From Clostridium mediterraneense (GTDB lineage: Bacteria; Bacillota; Clostridia; Clostridiales; Clostridiaceae), in assembly GCF_900091705.1 (NCBI RefSeq), contig NZ_LT594785.1, positions 1,094,857 through 1,158,856 of the forward strand: DNA of 64,000 bases, in the 5' to 3' direction. Numbering within the stretch: the first letter of the stretch is position 1; each line of letters starts with the position of its first letter. This document shows positions 8,751 through 16,054 of the stretch, piece after piece. The position numbers and the translations under genes were made by a program. A model generated the notes under the pieces. The model was not told the origin of the DNA and searched no databases. It saw only the letters and a list, made by a program, of their open reading frames with translations.

Positions 8751-10161
8751 TGAAAAATTTTGTTTAAGCTTCAAGGAAGATAGTCATAAATATTTAGATA
8801 TTGCTGAGCATATAAAATCACTTATTATAAATGATGAAATGAAAGATGGAGAAAAGATGCCAACTATAAGGGCACTTGCAGATTTTTTATCTGTTAATAA
8901 GGATACTATAATCTCAGCATATAAAAAGCTTTCACAAGAAGGATATTTATATCAGAGTCAAGGTAGTGGAAGCTATGTTAAAAAGAGAGAGTCTTTAAAA
9001 AATTTTAGAAAAGAATATAATGAGATATTTCAAAGTTTAACTTCTGGTGGAATTTCAGATTATATAGATTTAACTTCTGAGATAACTAGTGCTAATTTTT
9101 TTGAAGTGGACAAGTTAAAGGAGATATTTAATGATGTTCTAACAAGAGATGGAGTTTTAGCACTTAGTTATAATGATCCACAAGGTTATAAAAAATTAAG
9201 GGAGACTATAAATAATAAGTTTTGGAATTCAGAGAATTTACTTAATAATATGCTTATAACATCAGGAGCTCAACAAGGTATAGATATTGTTTCAAAGGCT
9301 TTAATAAATGTTAATGATGGAGTAGTTGTTGAAAAACCTACTTATTCAGGAGCTTTAACTGTTTTTAAATTAAGAAAAGCTAATATTTTTGAAGTTAATA
9401 TGCAAGAGGATGGAATTGATGTTGATGCCCTTGAAAGAATATTAAAAAAACATAAGATAAAATGTTTATATACAATGAGTTATTTTCAAAATCCTACAGG
9501 GATTAGTTGTAGTCTTGAAAAGAAAAAAAGAATTATAGAACTTGCTAAGAAATATAATTTTTATATTTTAGAAGATGACTATATGTCAGAGCTTATATAT
9601 GATAGTGAAATAAAGCATATACCATATAGAAGTCTTAATAAAGATAAGGTTATTTATATAAAGAGTTTTTCAAAAATATTTCTTCCAGGAGTAAGAGTTG
9701 GATACCTTATAACTCCTGATGAATTTTCTGATGTTTTAGAGAGTTCAAAGGCTAGCAGTGATATTTCAACTTCAAGTCTTATGCAAAGAGCCTTGGAATT
9801 ATATATACAAAAAGGATATTGGAAAGAACATATAGATAGACTTAATTTTGAGTATTCTAAAAGATATAAATATATAATTGATTTAATAAAAGAAAAACTT
9901 GGACATTATGTTAGTTTTGTAGAACCTAAAGGGGGACTAAATTTATTTTTAAATATTAATGATAATATAGATATTACAGCAAAGGAGCTTTATTATAAAT
10001 TAATAGAGAGAAATACAATAATAACTCCTGGAATTATGTATTATCATAATCCTATAGATGGTAAGAAAAGTTTTAAGATAGGATTTTCAGAGATTGATTA
10101 TAATAAGATTAAGCAAGGAATAGACAATATATATGAAGTGCTTAGTGAAGGGATGAGATGA
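8734..10161 (+). CDS. MocR/PdxR-type transcriptional regulator (GntR HTH plus aminotransferase fold)
   Basis: 475 residues. Residues about 15-85 are a GntR winged helix (IRALADFLSVNKDTIISAYKKL, QGSGSYV). Residues about 120-470 are a fold-type I aminotransferase domain with the PLP lysine in YIKSFSKIFLPGVRVGYL. MocR proteins use bound PLP or an amino-acid derivative to control neighbouring genes, often PLP or GABA metabolism. No pdxST or gabT is nearby, so the target is unknown. The gene overlaps the upstream nucleotidyltransferase by 17 bases and yigZ by 4 bases (ATGA), so the three are likely co-expressed and the regulator may control its own operon. Confidence 0.88.
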   Translation: MTKQIDEKFCLSFKEDSHKYLDIAEHIKSLIINDEMKDGEKMPTIRALADFLSVNKDTIISAYKKLSQEGYLYQSQGSGSYVKKRESLKNFRKEYNEIFQSLTSGGISDYIDLTSEITSANFFEVDKLKEIFNDVLTRDGVLALSYNDPQGYKKLRETINNKFWNSENLLNNMLITSGAQQGIDIVSKALINVNDGVVVEKPTYSGALTVFKLRKANIFEVNMQEDGIDVDALERILKKHKIKCLYTMSYFQNPTGISCSLEKKKRIIELAKKYNFYILEDDYMSELIYDSEIKHIPYRSLNKDKVIYIKSFSKIFLPGVRVGYLITPDEFSDVLESSKASSDISTSSLMQRALELYIQKGYWKEHIDRLNFEYSKRYKYIIDLIKEKLGHYVSFVEPKGGLNLFLNINDNIDITAKELYYKLIERNTIITPGIMYYHNPIDGKKSFKIGFSEIDYNKIKQGIDNIYEVLSEGMR

Positions 10162-10817
10162 TGAATAAATATATAACCATTAAAAATAGAGCAGAAGATA
10201 GTTTTGAAGAAAAGAAATCAGAATTTATAGGTTATGTAAAAAGAGTTACAACAGAAGAGGAAGCAAAAGAATTTGTTAGTGAAATAAAATCTATGCATAA
10301 AACTGCTAGACATAATTGTTATGCTTATATAGTTGGACAAAATATGGGGATTCAAAGATATTCAGATGATGGAGAGCCTCAGGGGACAGCAGGTATTCCA
10401 ATACTTGAAGTTATAAAGAAAAATGGATTAACAGATTGTGCAGTTGTTGTTACAAGATATTTTGGTGGAATTTTACTTGGAGCTGGTGGACTTACTAGAG
10501 CTTATACAAAAGGTGCAGCTATAGCTATAGAAGCTGGTGGAATAGTAGAAAAGGTTAATGGTGCTAGACTTTCTATTGAAATAGATTATGATCTTTATGG
10601 TAAGATTCAATATTTATGTGGTCAAAATAATTGGCATATAGAAGATTCAGAATTTGGAACAGGAGTTAAAGTGTTTATTCTTACAGAAGAATCTAATATT
10701 GAAAATATAGAAAAAGAAGTTACAGAAGCAACTAATGGAAAAGCAATTATAACTAAAGATATGGAAGATATATATTTTAAAGAAGGATTTAGATTATTTC
10801 TTGATATAGATGAATAA
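10158..10817 (+). CDS. yigZ: YigZ/IMPACT-family protein
   Basis: 219 residues, the usual length. The N-terminal UPF0029 domain has EFIGYVKRVTTEEEA, the core ARHNCYAYIVG, YSDDGEPQGTAGIPIL and VVVTRYFGGILLGAGGLTRAY, all signature stretches. A C-terminal DUF1949 ferredoxin-like domain follows. The eukaryotic homologue IMPACT regulates Gcn2; the bacterial function is unsettled, with nucleotide or nucleic-acid binding proposed. The start overlaps the regulator stop (ATGA), giving tight coupling. An alternative ATG immediately follows at 10161. Confidence 0.92.
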   Translation: MMNKYITIKNRAEDSFEEKKSEFIGYVKRVTTEEEAKEFVSEIKSMHKTARHNCYAYIVGQNMGIQRYSDDGEPQGTAGIPILEVIKKNGLTDCAVVVTRYFGGILLGAGGLTRAYTKGAAIAIEAGGIVEKVNGARLSIEIDYDLYGKIQYLCGQNNWHIEDSEFGTGVKVFILTEESNIENIEKEVTEATNGKAIITKDMEDIYFKEGFRLFLDIDE

Positions 10818-10856
10818 AATGGATATTTTAATTAAAGATTTGGGGATTTACCTATG

Positions 10857-10885
10857 TTGAAGATGAAAATGGACTATGATATAAT
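10857..10885 (+). promoter_or_regulatory. Sigma-A promoter of yebC
   Basis: TTGAAG (10857-10862) and a perfect TATAAT (10880-10885) with a 17-base spacer, 75 bases upstream of the yebC ATG. Confidence 0.65.
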
Positions 10886-10960
10886 ATTGTAGTATTTTAA
10901 AGAATTTAATGAAAAATTTACATAGAGTATTCTTTATATAGTCGTTAGGAGGATTTTAAA

Positions 10961-11698
10961 ATGGCAGGACATTCAAAATGGAAAAATATTGCGGCCAAGA
11001 AAGGTAAAATGGACGCTAAGAGAGGAAAAATCTTTACAAAGTTAGGTAAAGAACTTGCTGTTGCAACTAAAGAAGGTGGACCAAACCTTGAAGCAAACTC
11101 AAGACTTAGAGACGTTGTTGCTAAGGCTAAAGCAGCTAATATGCCAAATGATAACATTACAAGAGCTATCAAAAAGGCAGCAGGAGAAGGTACAGGAAAT
11201 AACTATGAAACAATAATCTACGAAGGATACGGACCAGCTGGAGTTGCAGTAATAGTTGAAACATTAACAGATAATAAAAACAGATCAGTTGCTAATGTAA
11301 GAAGTGCTTTCACAAAGAGTGGTGGAAACATGGGAACATCAGGTTGTGTTTCATTCATGTTCCAAAAGAAAGGTCAACTTATAATTGAAAGAGCAGATCT
11401 TGATGAAGAAGAAATAATGATGATTGCTATAGAAGCAGGAGCAGAAGATTTCTCAGCTGAAGAAGAAGTATTCACAGTAACAACTGCACCAGAAGATTTC
11501 TCAACAGTAAGAGAAGCTTTAGAAAAAGAAGGACTTTCATTCTTAGAAGCAGCAGTAACTATGATAGCTGATGTTGAAACAGCTATTGATGGAGATGATG
11601 CAACTAAGTTCCAAAAGATGTTAGATACTCTTGAAGATGATGATGATGTTCAAGAAGTTTACCACAATGCAGCATTCCCAGAAGGATGGGATGAATAG
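10961..11698 (+). CDS. yebC: YebC/PmpR family translation or transcription factor
   Basis: 245 residues, full length. It begins [15 protein letters not shown], the family's hallmark, followed by [14 protein letters not shown] and [14 protein letters not shown]. The acidic C-terminus ends [14 protein letters not shown]. Bacterial YebC proteins have been described as DNA-binding regulators and, more recently, as factors that relieve ribosome stalling at proline runs, like mitochondrial TACO1. A strong TTAGGAGG site precedes the ATG. It is the last core gene before the accessory patch. Confidence 0.97.
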   Translation: MAGHSKWKNIAAKKGKMDAKRGKIFTKLGKELAVATKEGGPNLEANSRLRDVVAKAKAANMPNDNITRAIKKAAGEGTGNNYETIIYEGYGPAGVAVIVETLTDNKNRSVANVRSAFTKSGGNMGTSGCVSFMFQKKGQLIIERADLDEEEIMMIAIEAGAEDFSAEEEVFTVTTAPEDFSTVREALEKEGLSFLEAAVTMIADVETAIDGDDATKFQKMLDTLEDDDDVQEVYHNAAFPEGWDE

Positions 11699-11809
11699 GA
11701 AGTTTTAAGTACTTTTAAAAATCGAAGAAATAATCAATTGTAATATACAAAAGTAAGATAACACACTTTTAATGTCGATATACATAATCATGTTATATGG
11801 GGATTGGAG

Positions 11810-11890
11810 GTGTGTTTTTGGTTGAAATTAGATGATATGCTTAAAGAATTTGAGTATAATATAAAGATTAGAAATTATATTAATATATAA
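11810..11890 (+). pseudogene. Possible remnant of a tyrosine recombinase N-terminus
   Basis: A GGAGG site leads into a short open stretch (GTG 11810 or TTG 11822) encoding LDDMLKEFEYNIKIRNY before a stop at 11890. That run resembles the SAM-like N-terminus of XerC/phage integrases, where RNYS is normally followed by a Thr-Ile-Tyr helix. No core-binding or catalytic domain follows. It may be the scar of an integrase at the left edge of the accessory patch; the similarity is short and judged by eye. Confidence 0.3.
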
Positions 11891-11994
11891 GCATTGGATT
11901 AAGTTTTAAAATATGTATAATAGTGTATGGGGGTTGTGAAGTTAAATTTTATTTATAATATCGAGATAAATGTAATATTTAAAAGGGGGATGTT

Positions 11995-12906
11995 ATGAAA
12001 TTATTTATTATAGGGAATGGATTTGATATAGGACATAATTTAAAAACTAGTTATTGGGATTTTAGAACTTTTTTAGAAGTGTGTTACCCAGAATTTTTAT
12101 ATGAGTTTGAGAGTAATTATAATATCTATCCGAATTTTATGGAAGCTGAAAAGAAAGAAATGCTATGGAATGATTTTGAAATGAATTTAGCTAATATAGA
12201 TGAAGATATTATTATAGAAAATGCAGTATCAATAGATATGGGATTAGAAAGTGGAGATATTGGAATTGAAGATACGTTAAGGGATTATTTTTCAGAGCAG
12301 TTTGAATATATAAATAAATTACCACATTATCTTAAACTTTGGGTGAGAAGTATTAGAATACGTGATGTAATACCAAAAACTAAATTTATTAATTGTGAAA
12401 ATGATGATATGTATTTAACTTTTAATTATACAAGTGTTTTAGAAAATGTATATAAAATAAGAGAAGATAAAATTATACATATACATGGTTCTTTAAGGGA
12501 ACATCATGGGGAGCCCAAAATAGGTCATGGAAATGATAAAAAAATCCAAGATATAAAAAGAAGATATGAAAAAGCGTGTGAGATATTTAATGAAAAAGAA
12601 GTTAGTATAAGTAAAGTCATTGAAAACTATTATAGAAGTACATATAAAGATGTAAAACGTTATATGATTAAACTATTAGATTTAAAACAAAAAAATATAG
12701 ATGAAATAATTGTTATTGGACATTCTTTAGCAGATGTTGATATGCCTTACTTTCAAATGATTAATATATTAATTGGGAGTAAAGTAATATGGAATGTATA
12801 TTATTATGATGAAAATAAAAAAGAACAAATGTATGATAATTTAATAAAATATGGTATTAAAAAAGAACAGATAAAAATGGACAACTCAATTAATTTTTTT
12901 GATTAA
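11995..12906 (+). CDS. abiH: AbiH-family abortive phage infection protein
   Basis: 303 residues. The N-terminus LFIIGNGFDIGHNLKTSYWDF, the central FNYTSVLENVY and IIHIHGSL, then GHGND and a C-terminal VIGHSLADVDMPYF are the conserved blocks of the AbiH family (bacteriophage abortive infection AbiH, first described in Lactococcus). AbiH blocks phage growth by an unknown mechanism. The GNGFD and HIHG motifs hint at a nucleotide-binding Rossmann-like or SIR2-like core. AAAAGGGGG precedes the ATG. It is a single gene with AT-rich codon use like the host, flanked by remnants, in keeping with a defence island. Confidence 0.85.
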   Translation: MKLFIIGNGFDIGHNLKTSYWDFRTFLEVCYPEFLYEFESNYNIYPNFMEAEKKEMLWNDFEMNLANIDEDIIIENAVSIDMGLESGDIGIEDTLRDYFSEQFEYINKLPHYLKLWVRSIRIRDVIPKTKFINCENDDMYLTFNYTSVLENVYKIREDKIIHIHGSLREHHGEPKIGHGNDKKIQDIKRRYEKACEIFNEKEVSISKVIENYYRSTYKDVKRYMIKLLDLKQKNIDEIIVIGHSLADVDMPYFQMINILIGSKVIWNVYYYDENKKEQMYDNLIKYGIKKEQIKMDNSINFFD

Positions 12907-13011
12907 GATTGACCAAAAATAAAGTATTTCTAAATTATACTATATAGAGAATTTATACCTGGTTTATAAATAATTAGAAAGTATAAGTTAATAAAATGTG
13001 ATAAATGAACG

Positions 13012-13101
13012 GATAGAAGAATAGTTAATGAGGTTAAGGGAGTTAATAGAATCATGTATGATATAATTTCTAAGCCACCAGCGATTATTGAGTAGGAATA
13101 A
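13012..13101 (+). pseudogene. guaA: Decayed 3'-end fragment of guaA (GMP synthase)
   Basis: In one frame the DNA reads RIVNEVKGVNRIMYDIISKP followed by PAIIE-stop-E-stop. The end of GMP synthase is normally [26 protein letters not shown]. The match runs to the exact C-terminus, with Thr to Ile changes and the final Trp codon turned into TAG (13093-13095). No other part of guaA is in the window. The 3' end of guaA is a known integration site for genomic islands, whose insertion duplicates the gene's end, so this is probably an old attachment-site copy carried by a mobile element. Confidence 0.75.
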
Positions 13102-13236
13102 ACCATAAAATAAAAATGAAGTTTTTACACTGATGTAATTGGGATTTCTGAGTTATAGAAAGGTTAAATTTAGTTAAAGCCAATTAGTTCTTCGTCAAAA
13201 TCCCCATTAAAAATCTGGTGGAGCATGAAAGCTTAG
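13102..13236. other. Non-coding remnant DNA downstream of the guaA scar
   Basis: No open frame of useful length and no recognised motif. It joins the guaA fragment to the terminator at 13237. Confidence 0.4.
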
Positions 13237-13267
13237 CCCCTGTTAAAATTGACAGGGGGTATTTTTT
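13237..13267 (+). terminator. Strong intrinsic terminator after the guaA scar
   Basis: CCCCTGT (13237-13243) pairs with ACAGGGG (13252-13258), 8-base loop, then GTATTTTTT. The GC-rich stem stands out from the surrounding AT-rich DNA. No intact gene precedes it, so it was probably inherited with the lost gene. Confidence 0.75.
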
Positions 13268-13476
13268 ATCTTTTATAAAATAACAAAATGTGAAAATTAG
13301 AAAAGAAGTTAAAAAATATGGAATAAAAAGATTATGGGAATTTAGAGAATATTATTGAATAGGAAATAATCACAATACATTTGGGACGCTGTTTTTTATG
13401 TTTTTTCTAATTACTAATTTTAAATATAGCAAATTATAGTATAATAGTGGTAAAGATTACTTATTTGGTAGGGTGT
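13268..13476. other. Non-coding stretch with a short coding-like run and a -10 element
   Basis: A short open run (about 13294-13359, reading KIRKEVKKYGIKRLWEFREY before a stop) looks like the C-terminus of a lost gene but is unidentified. TATAAT at 13440-13445 is the likely -10 for the cassette that follows; the -35 is weak. Confidence 0.35.
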
Positions 13477-13521
13477 ATGATGAATAAACAGATTTATGAG
13501 TACGGAGTTGGTAAAAATTAA
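13477..13521 (+). CDS. Possible 14-codon leader peptide upstream of the TIR-like cassette
   Basis: ATGATG at 13477 opens a frame reading MMNKQIYEYGVGKN, ending 20 bases before the membrane-protein start. A weak GGG site precedes it. It could be a leader peptide or the stub of a lost gene; support is only position and start context. Confidence 0.2.
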   Translation: MMNKQIYEYGVGKN

Positions 13522-13541
13522 TTTACCTTTAGTGAGGAAAG

Positions 13542-13955
13542 ATGGAAGGATGTGGATTGATGGGTAACGAGAATAAACATAAACATTTGGAAATGATTCA
13601 GGGGGTTATCACTCGTATGGGTTCTAACTCATTTATCATCAAAGGATGGTCGATTACTGCAATCGGTGCAATGTATGCTTATTGGCTTGCTAAAAGAGAT
13701 TACCTGATTTTAGTTTTAATTTTGGGTGTTGTACTTTTGTTCTGGTTCCATGACGCTTATTATTTGTATTTGGAGCGTGGGTTTAGGAATTTATATGATG
13801 AAGTGCGAAAAAAAGATGATGACAAAATTGATTTTGGAATGACACCTATTTTTAAAGAAAAAGTAATTTGTATTGCCATGAGACCTATTCTTAGATGGTC
13901 TTATGGGATTGTCATATTAATTACAATAGTTTTACTTTTTATTTTAAAGCACTAA
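13542..13955 (+). CDS. Three-helix membrane protein paired with a TIR-like protein
   Basis: 137 residues. A conserved-looking cytoplasmic start (HLEMIQGVITRMGSNSF) is followed by two close membrane helices (about 31-50 and 53-73), a basic/acidic cytoplasmic loop, and a third helix (about 117-135) near the end. Two starts are possible: ATG 13542 with GAGG upstream, or ATG 13560 with GGAAGG upstream. It lies 10 bases before the TIR-like gene, so the two form one transcription unit. Codon use differs from the host: CGT and CGA for Arg and CTG appear, suggesting transfer. I infer a membrane effector or anchor for the TIR partner, as in other two-gene defence systems; no function is established. 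Confidence 0.7.
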   Translation: MEGCGLMGNENKHKHLEMIQGVITRMGSNSFIIKGWSITAIGAMYAYWLAKRDYLILVLILGVVLLFWFHDAYYLYLERGFRNLYDEVRKKDDDKIDFGMTPIFKEKVICIAMRPILRWSYGIVILITIVLLFILKH

Positions 13956-13965
13956 GGAGGTTTTT

Positions 13966-14592
13966 ATGGCTAGTAATGTGTTTGTGTCCTTTAGATTTTC
14001 TGATGGATTATATTATAAAAATAAGCTTGTTAAAAAAATGGACGAGCTAAACTACACAATTAATAGGTCTGAAGATGAAGACCGCTCGAATATGAGTGAA
14101 GATACTATTCAAAAATATCTTTATAAAAAACTTGAAAGTTGCTCACTGACGATTGTTGTGTTAACACCAAATGCAATCAATTACAATACAAAGCAAGTTT
14201 TTGATTTTGAAACATGGTCTAGTAAAAATGTTTATGATGATTGGCTTTATGATGAATTGCGATATTCATTAGAAGACCGTGCTGGGAATCGTAGTAATGG
14301 AGTAATTGCACTTTATACACCAGAAGCTAAACGTTATGTTATTTCTGCTGAAGATGACGATGTTACGACTATTGCTGATTTTGAAAATTTAGTTCGAAAA
14401 AATATGTTAAATGTCAAAAAAGCATATAAATATTGTCCCACAGAAGGAAGATGGGACTCTGCTAAAGATAGTTATATTTCTCTAGTAGATTTCGATAAAT
14501 TTATGAGAAATCCTAAGTATTATATTGATTCAGCACTTGAAAAGCGAAATAGGACAGTTCAATTTGATTTAGTAAAACGAATGAAACCATAG
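13966..14592 (+). CDS. TIR-like (MTH538/DUF1863-type) domain protein
   Basis: 208 residues. The start NVFVSFRFSDGLYYKNKLV is the first strand and helix of TIR-like DUF1863 proteins; SCSLTIVVLTPNA is strand D-like, and W93 with E97 in DDWLYDELRY matches the WVxxEI element that holds the key Glu in this group (as in Thoeris ThsB). The remaining 90 residues have no domain I recognise. A perfect AAGGAGG site precedes the ATG. TIR proteins of this type sense phage and make NAD-derived signals or degrade NAD. No SIR2, SLOG or macro-domain ThsA gene is adjacent, so this is not a standard Thoeris pair. CGA, CGT and CGC Arg codons suggest acquisition from another lineage. Confidence 0.78.
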   Translation: MASNVFVSFRFSDGLYYKNKLVKKMDELNYTINRSEDEDRSNMSEDTIQKYLYKKLESCSLTIVVLTPNAINYNTKQVFDFETWSSKNVYDDWLYDELRYSLEDRAGNRSNGVIALYTPEAKRYVISAEDDDVTTIADFENLVRKNMLNVKKAYKYCPTEGRWDSAKDSYISLVDFDKFMRNPKYYIDSALEKRNRTVQFDLVKRMKP

Positions 14593-14604
14593 GTGAGTTC
14601 ATGA

Positions 14605-14697
14605 AATAATGGTGGAGTATTTCTGGATAATAAAAGCTATCTTACCAAGAAAGTATTAAGAGAATTGAGCAATCAATTAGCTGTTCCTCCTCGCTAA
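14605..14697 (+). pseudogene. Unidentified coding-like remnant downstream of the TIR-like gene
   Basis: An open stretch without a start reads GVFLDNKSYLTKKVLRELSN then QLAVPPR and a stop. It looks like the C-terminus of a real protein, but I cannot name it. It may be the debris of a gene interrupted when the cassette arrived. Confidence 0.25.
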
Positions 14698-14755
14698 ATT
14701 ATATTAGGAAAAAATGAAGAGGGGGAATAATAACTAGAATATTAGTTTAAGTAAT

Positions 14756-14810
14756 AAAGCCTGTTTTATAGCGTTTATTTTAATTAATAACTTATAAAAT
14801 AGGCTTTTTT
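14756..14810 (+). terminator. Intrinsic terminator after the TIR-like cassette
   Basis: AAAGCCTGTTTTATA (14756-14770) pairs with TATAAAATAGGCTTT (14793-14807), one mismatch and a 22-base loop, followed by TTT. It lies 160 bases past the TIR-like stop. Confidence 0.65.
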
Positions 14811-14873
14811 AATTTAGTTCTTCAAATTTTATCATAAAATAAAAGGTTAAAAAGCGTTTTGTATATGTTTTAG

Positions 14874-15048
14874 AGAAGCGTTAAAAAAATATTAGATTAT
14901 ATAAATGGAGAATTGATTAAATTCATTAAAGTAATTGAAAGATTAATTTTAGAGAGAAAAGATTAGAGAAAAAGAAGAGTATAGAAGTTATTCTAATGTA
15001 GTTAATGAGATAAATTTAGAAGAAAGAGCTATAATATATTTACGTGAT
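14874..15048 (+). pseudogene. Frameshifted upstream part of the DUF2357-type nuclease gene
   Basis: One frame is open from 14874 to 14966 (DYINGELIKFIKVIERLI) and another from 14953 into the downstream gene (EEYRSYSNVVNEINLEERAI). Both resemble the region before the nuclease domain of DUF2357 proteins. The overlap at 14953-14966 fits one small indel. No ribosome binding site or start lies upstream, so the 5' portion is gone. Confidence 0.5.
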
Positions 15049-15936
15049 ATGAATGATATTGCAAAAAAAATGAAAAATTCTATAAATATATTGAAAATAA
15101 CAGGATGGTATAATTCTTTATCAGAAAAAAATGATTTCGATATACCATATGTAATGTTTCAAGATTCTAGATATAGTATCATTTATAAAGTATATTTAGA
15201 ACTTAAAAAGGATAAATTTAGTGTTGAGTTAGATAGCAAATATGCTTTTCAAATGAAGAGAACCGATAAATTATACGAGATATGGTGTTATATAAAAATA
15301 TGTAGAATTTTAAAGGAAGAATTAAACTTTGAAATTATTGATGGATGGATTTTTGAACAAGAAATAAATAATAAAAAGTTAATAGTATCAGAATTAAAAT
15401 CTAATACTAGGATTGCTTTTAAAAATAATGATATAATTATGAATTTAACTTATGATTTTCCTATACCACGTTCTGATTCAGAAACAAGTAAATTTAAAGA
15501 TCCTTTATATTCAATTAGAAATAGTAATAGAACTGATGGAAGATTAGACATTTATAAAAATAAAGTTTATATAGGAAGTATAATATTTGAGTTTAAGTAT
15601 AGGGATAGAAAATATTTATGGAATTATAGCAGCAAATCTAATAATTGTATAACACCCCAATTATTAGATTATGCGAGTGGATGTAAATCAAGTTATATTT
15701 TTTCTAGCGAATGTGAATCAAGTAATATCTTTTCTAGGAGACTGACACCAGTAAATAATGTTTTTGTATTGTGTCCAGAATCAACTTATAATAAAAATGA
15801 AATTCATGAAGTTGAGGATTATTGCTTAAAGTTTATAAATTTTAAACCCAACAAAAATTTAGAACTATTAAAGGATAAAATTAATAATGAAATTAAAAGG
15901 TTAGAGATTGAATATGAGGAGTTTATAAGTAGATAA
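15049..15936 (+). CDS. C-terminal part of a DUF2357/DUF524-type PD-(D/E)XK nuclease, probably truncated
   Basis: 295 codons from ATG 15049, but the frame is open 32 codons further upstream and no ribosome binding site precedes this ATG. YEIWCYIKICRIL (about residues 80-92) matches the YELW block of DUF524/DUF2357 nucleases. TDGRLDIYK and IFEFKYRDRKYLW give the Asp and ExK of a PD-(D/E)XK active site, and ITPQLLDYASG resembles the downstream helix. Such proteins act with McrB-like AAA+ GTPases in restriction systems. No AAA+ partner is present and the N-terminus is missing, so this is probably a relic, although the nuclease core looks intact. Confidence 0.6.
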   Translation: MNDIAKKMKNSINILKITGWYNSLSEKNDFDIPYVMFQDSRYSIIYKVYLELKKDKFSVELDSKYAFQMKRTDKLYEIWCYIKICRILKEELNFEIIDGWIFEQEINNKKLIVSELKSNTRIAFKNNDIIMNLTYDFPIPRSDSETSKFKDPLYSIRNSNRTDGRLDIYKNKVYIGSIIFEFKYRDRKYLWNYSSKSNNCITPQLLDYASGCKSSYIFSSECESSNIFSRRLTPVNNVFVLCPESTYNKNEIHEVEDYCLKFINFKPNKNLELLKDKINNEIKRLEIEYEEFISR

Positions 15937-16054
15937 TAAAATAATTTAGAAAGCTTATTAAACTATTTTTTATATTAAATCTTAAAAAGTTTATTTTTTA
16001 TAAGAAGAACTGTATAATACTCCATAGACATAATAGGAATTTAGGAGTAATTTT

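Noticed and set aside
13966..14592. TIR-like gene considered as Thoeris thsB
   Set aside because: The TIR-like fold is similar, but no thsA (SIR2/SLOG or macro-domain) gene is adjacent, so a standard Thoeris call is not supported.
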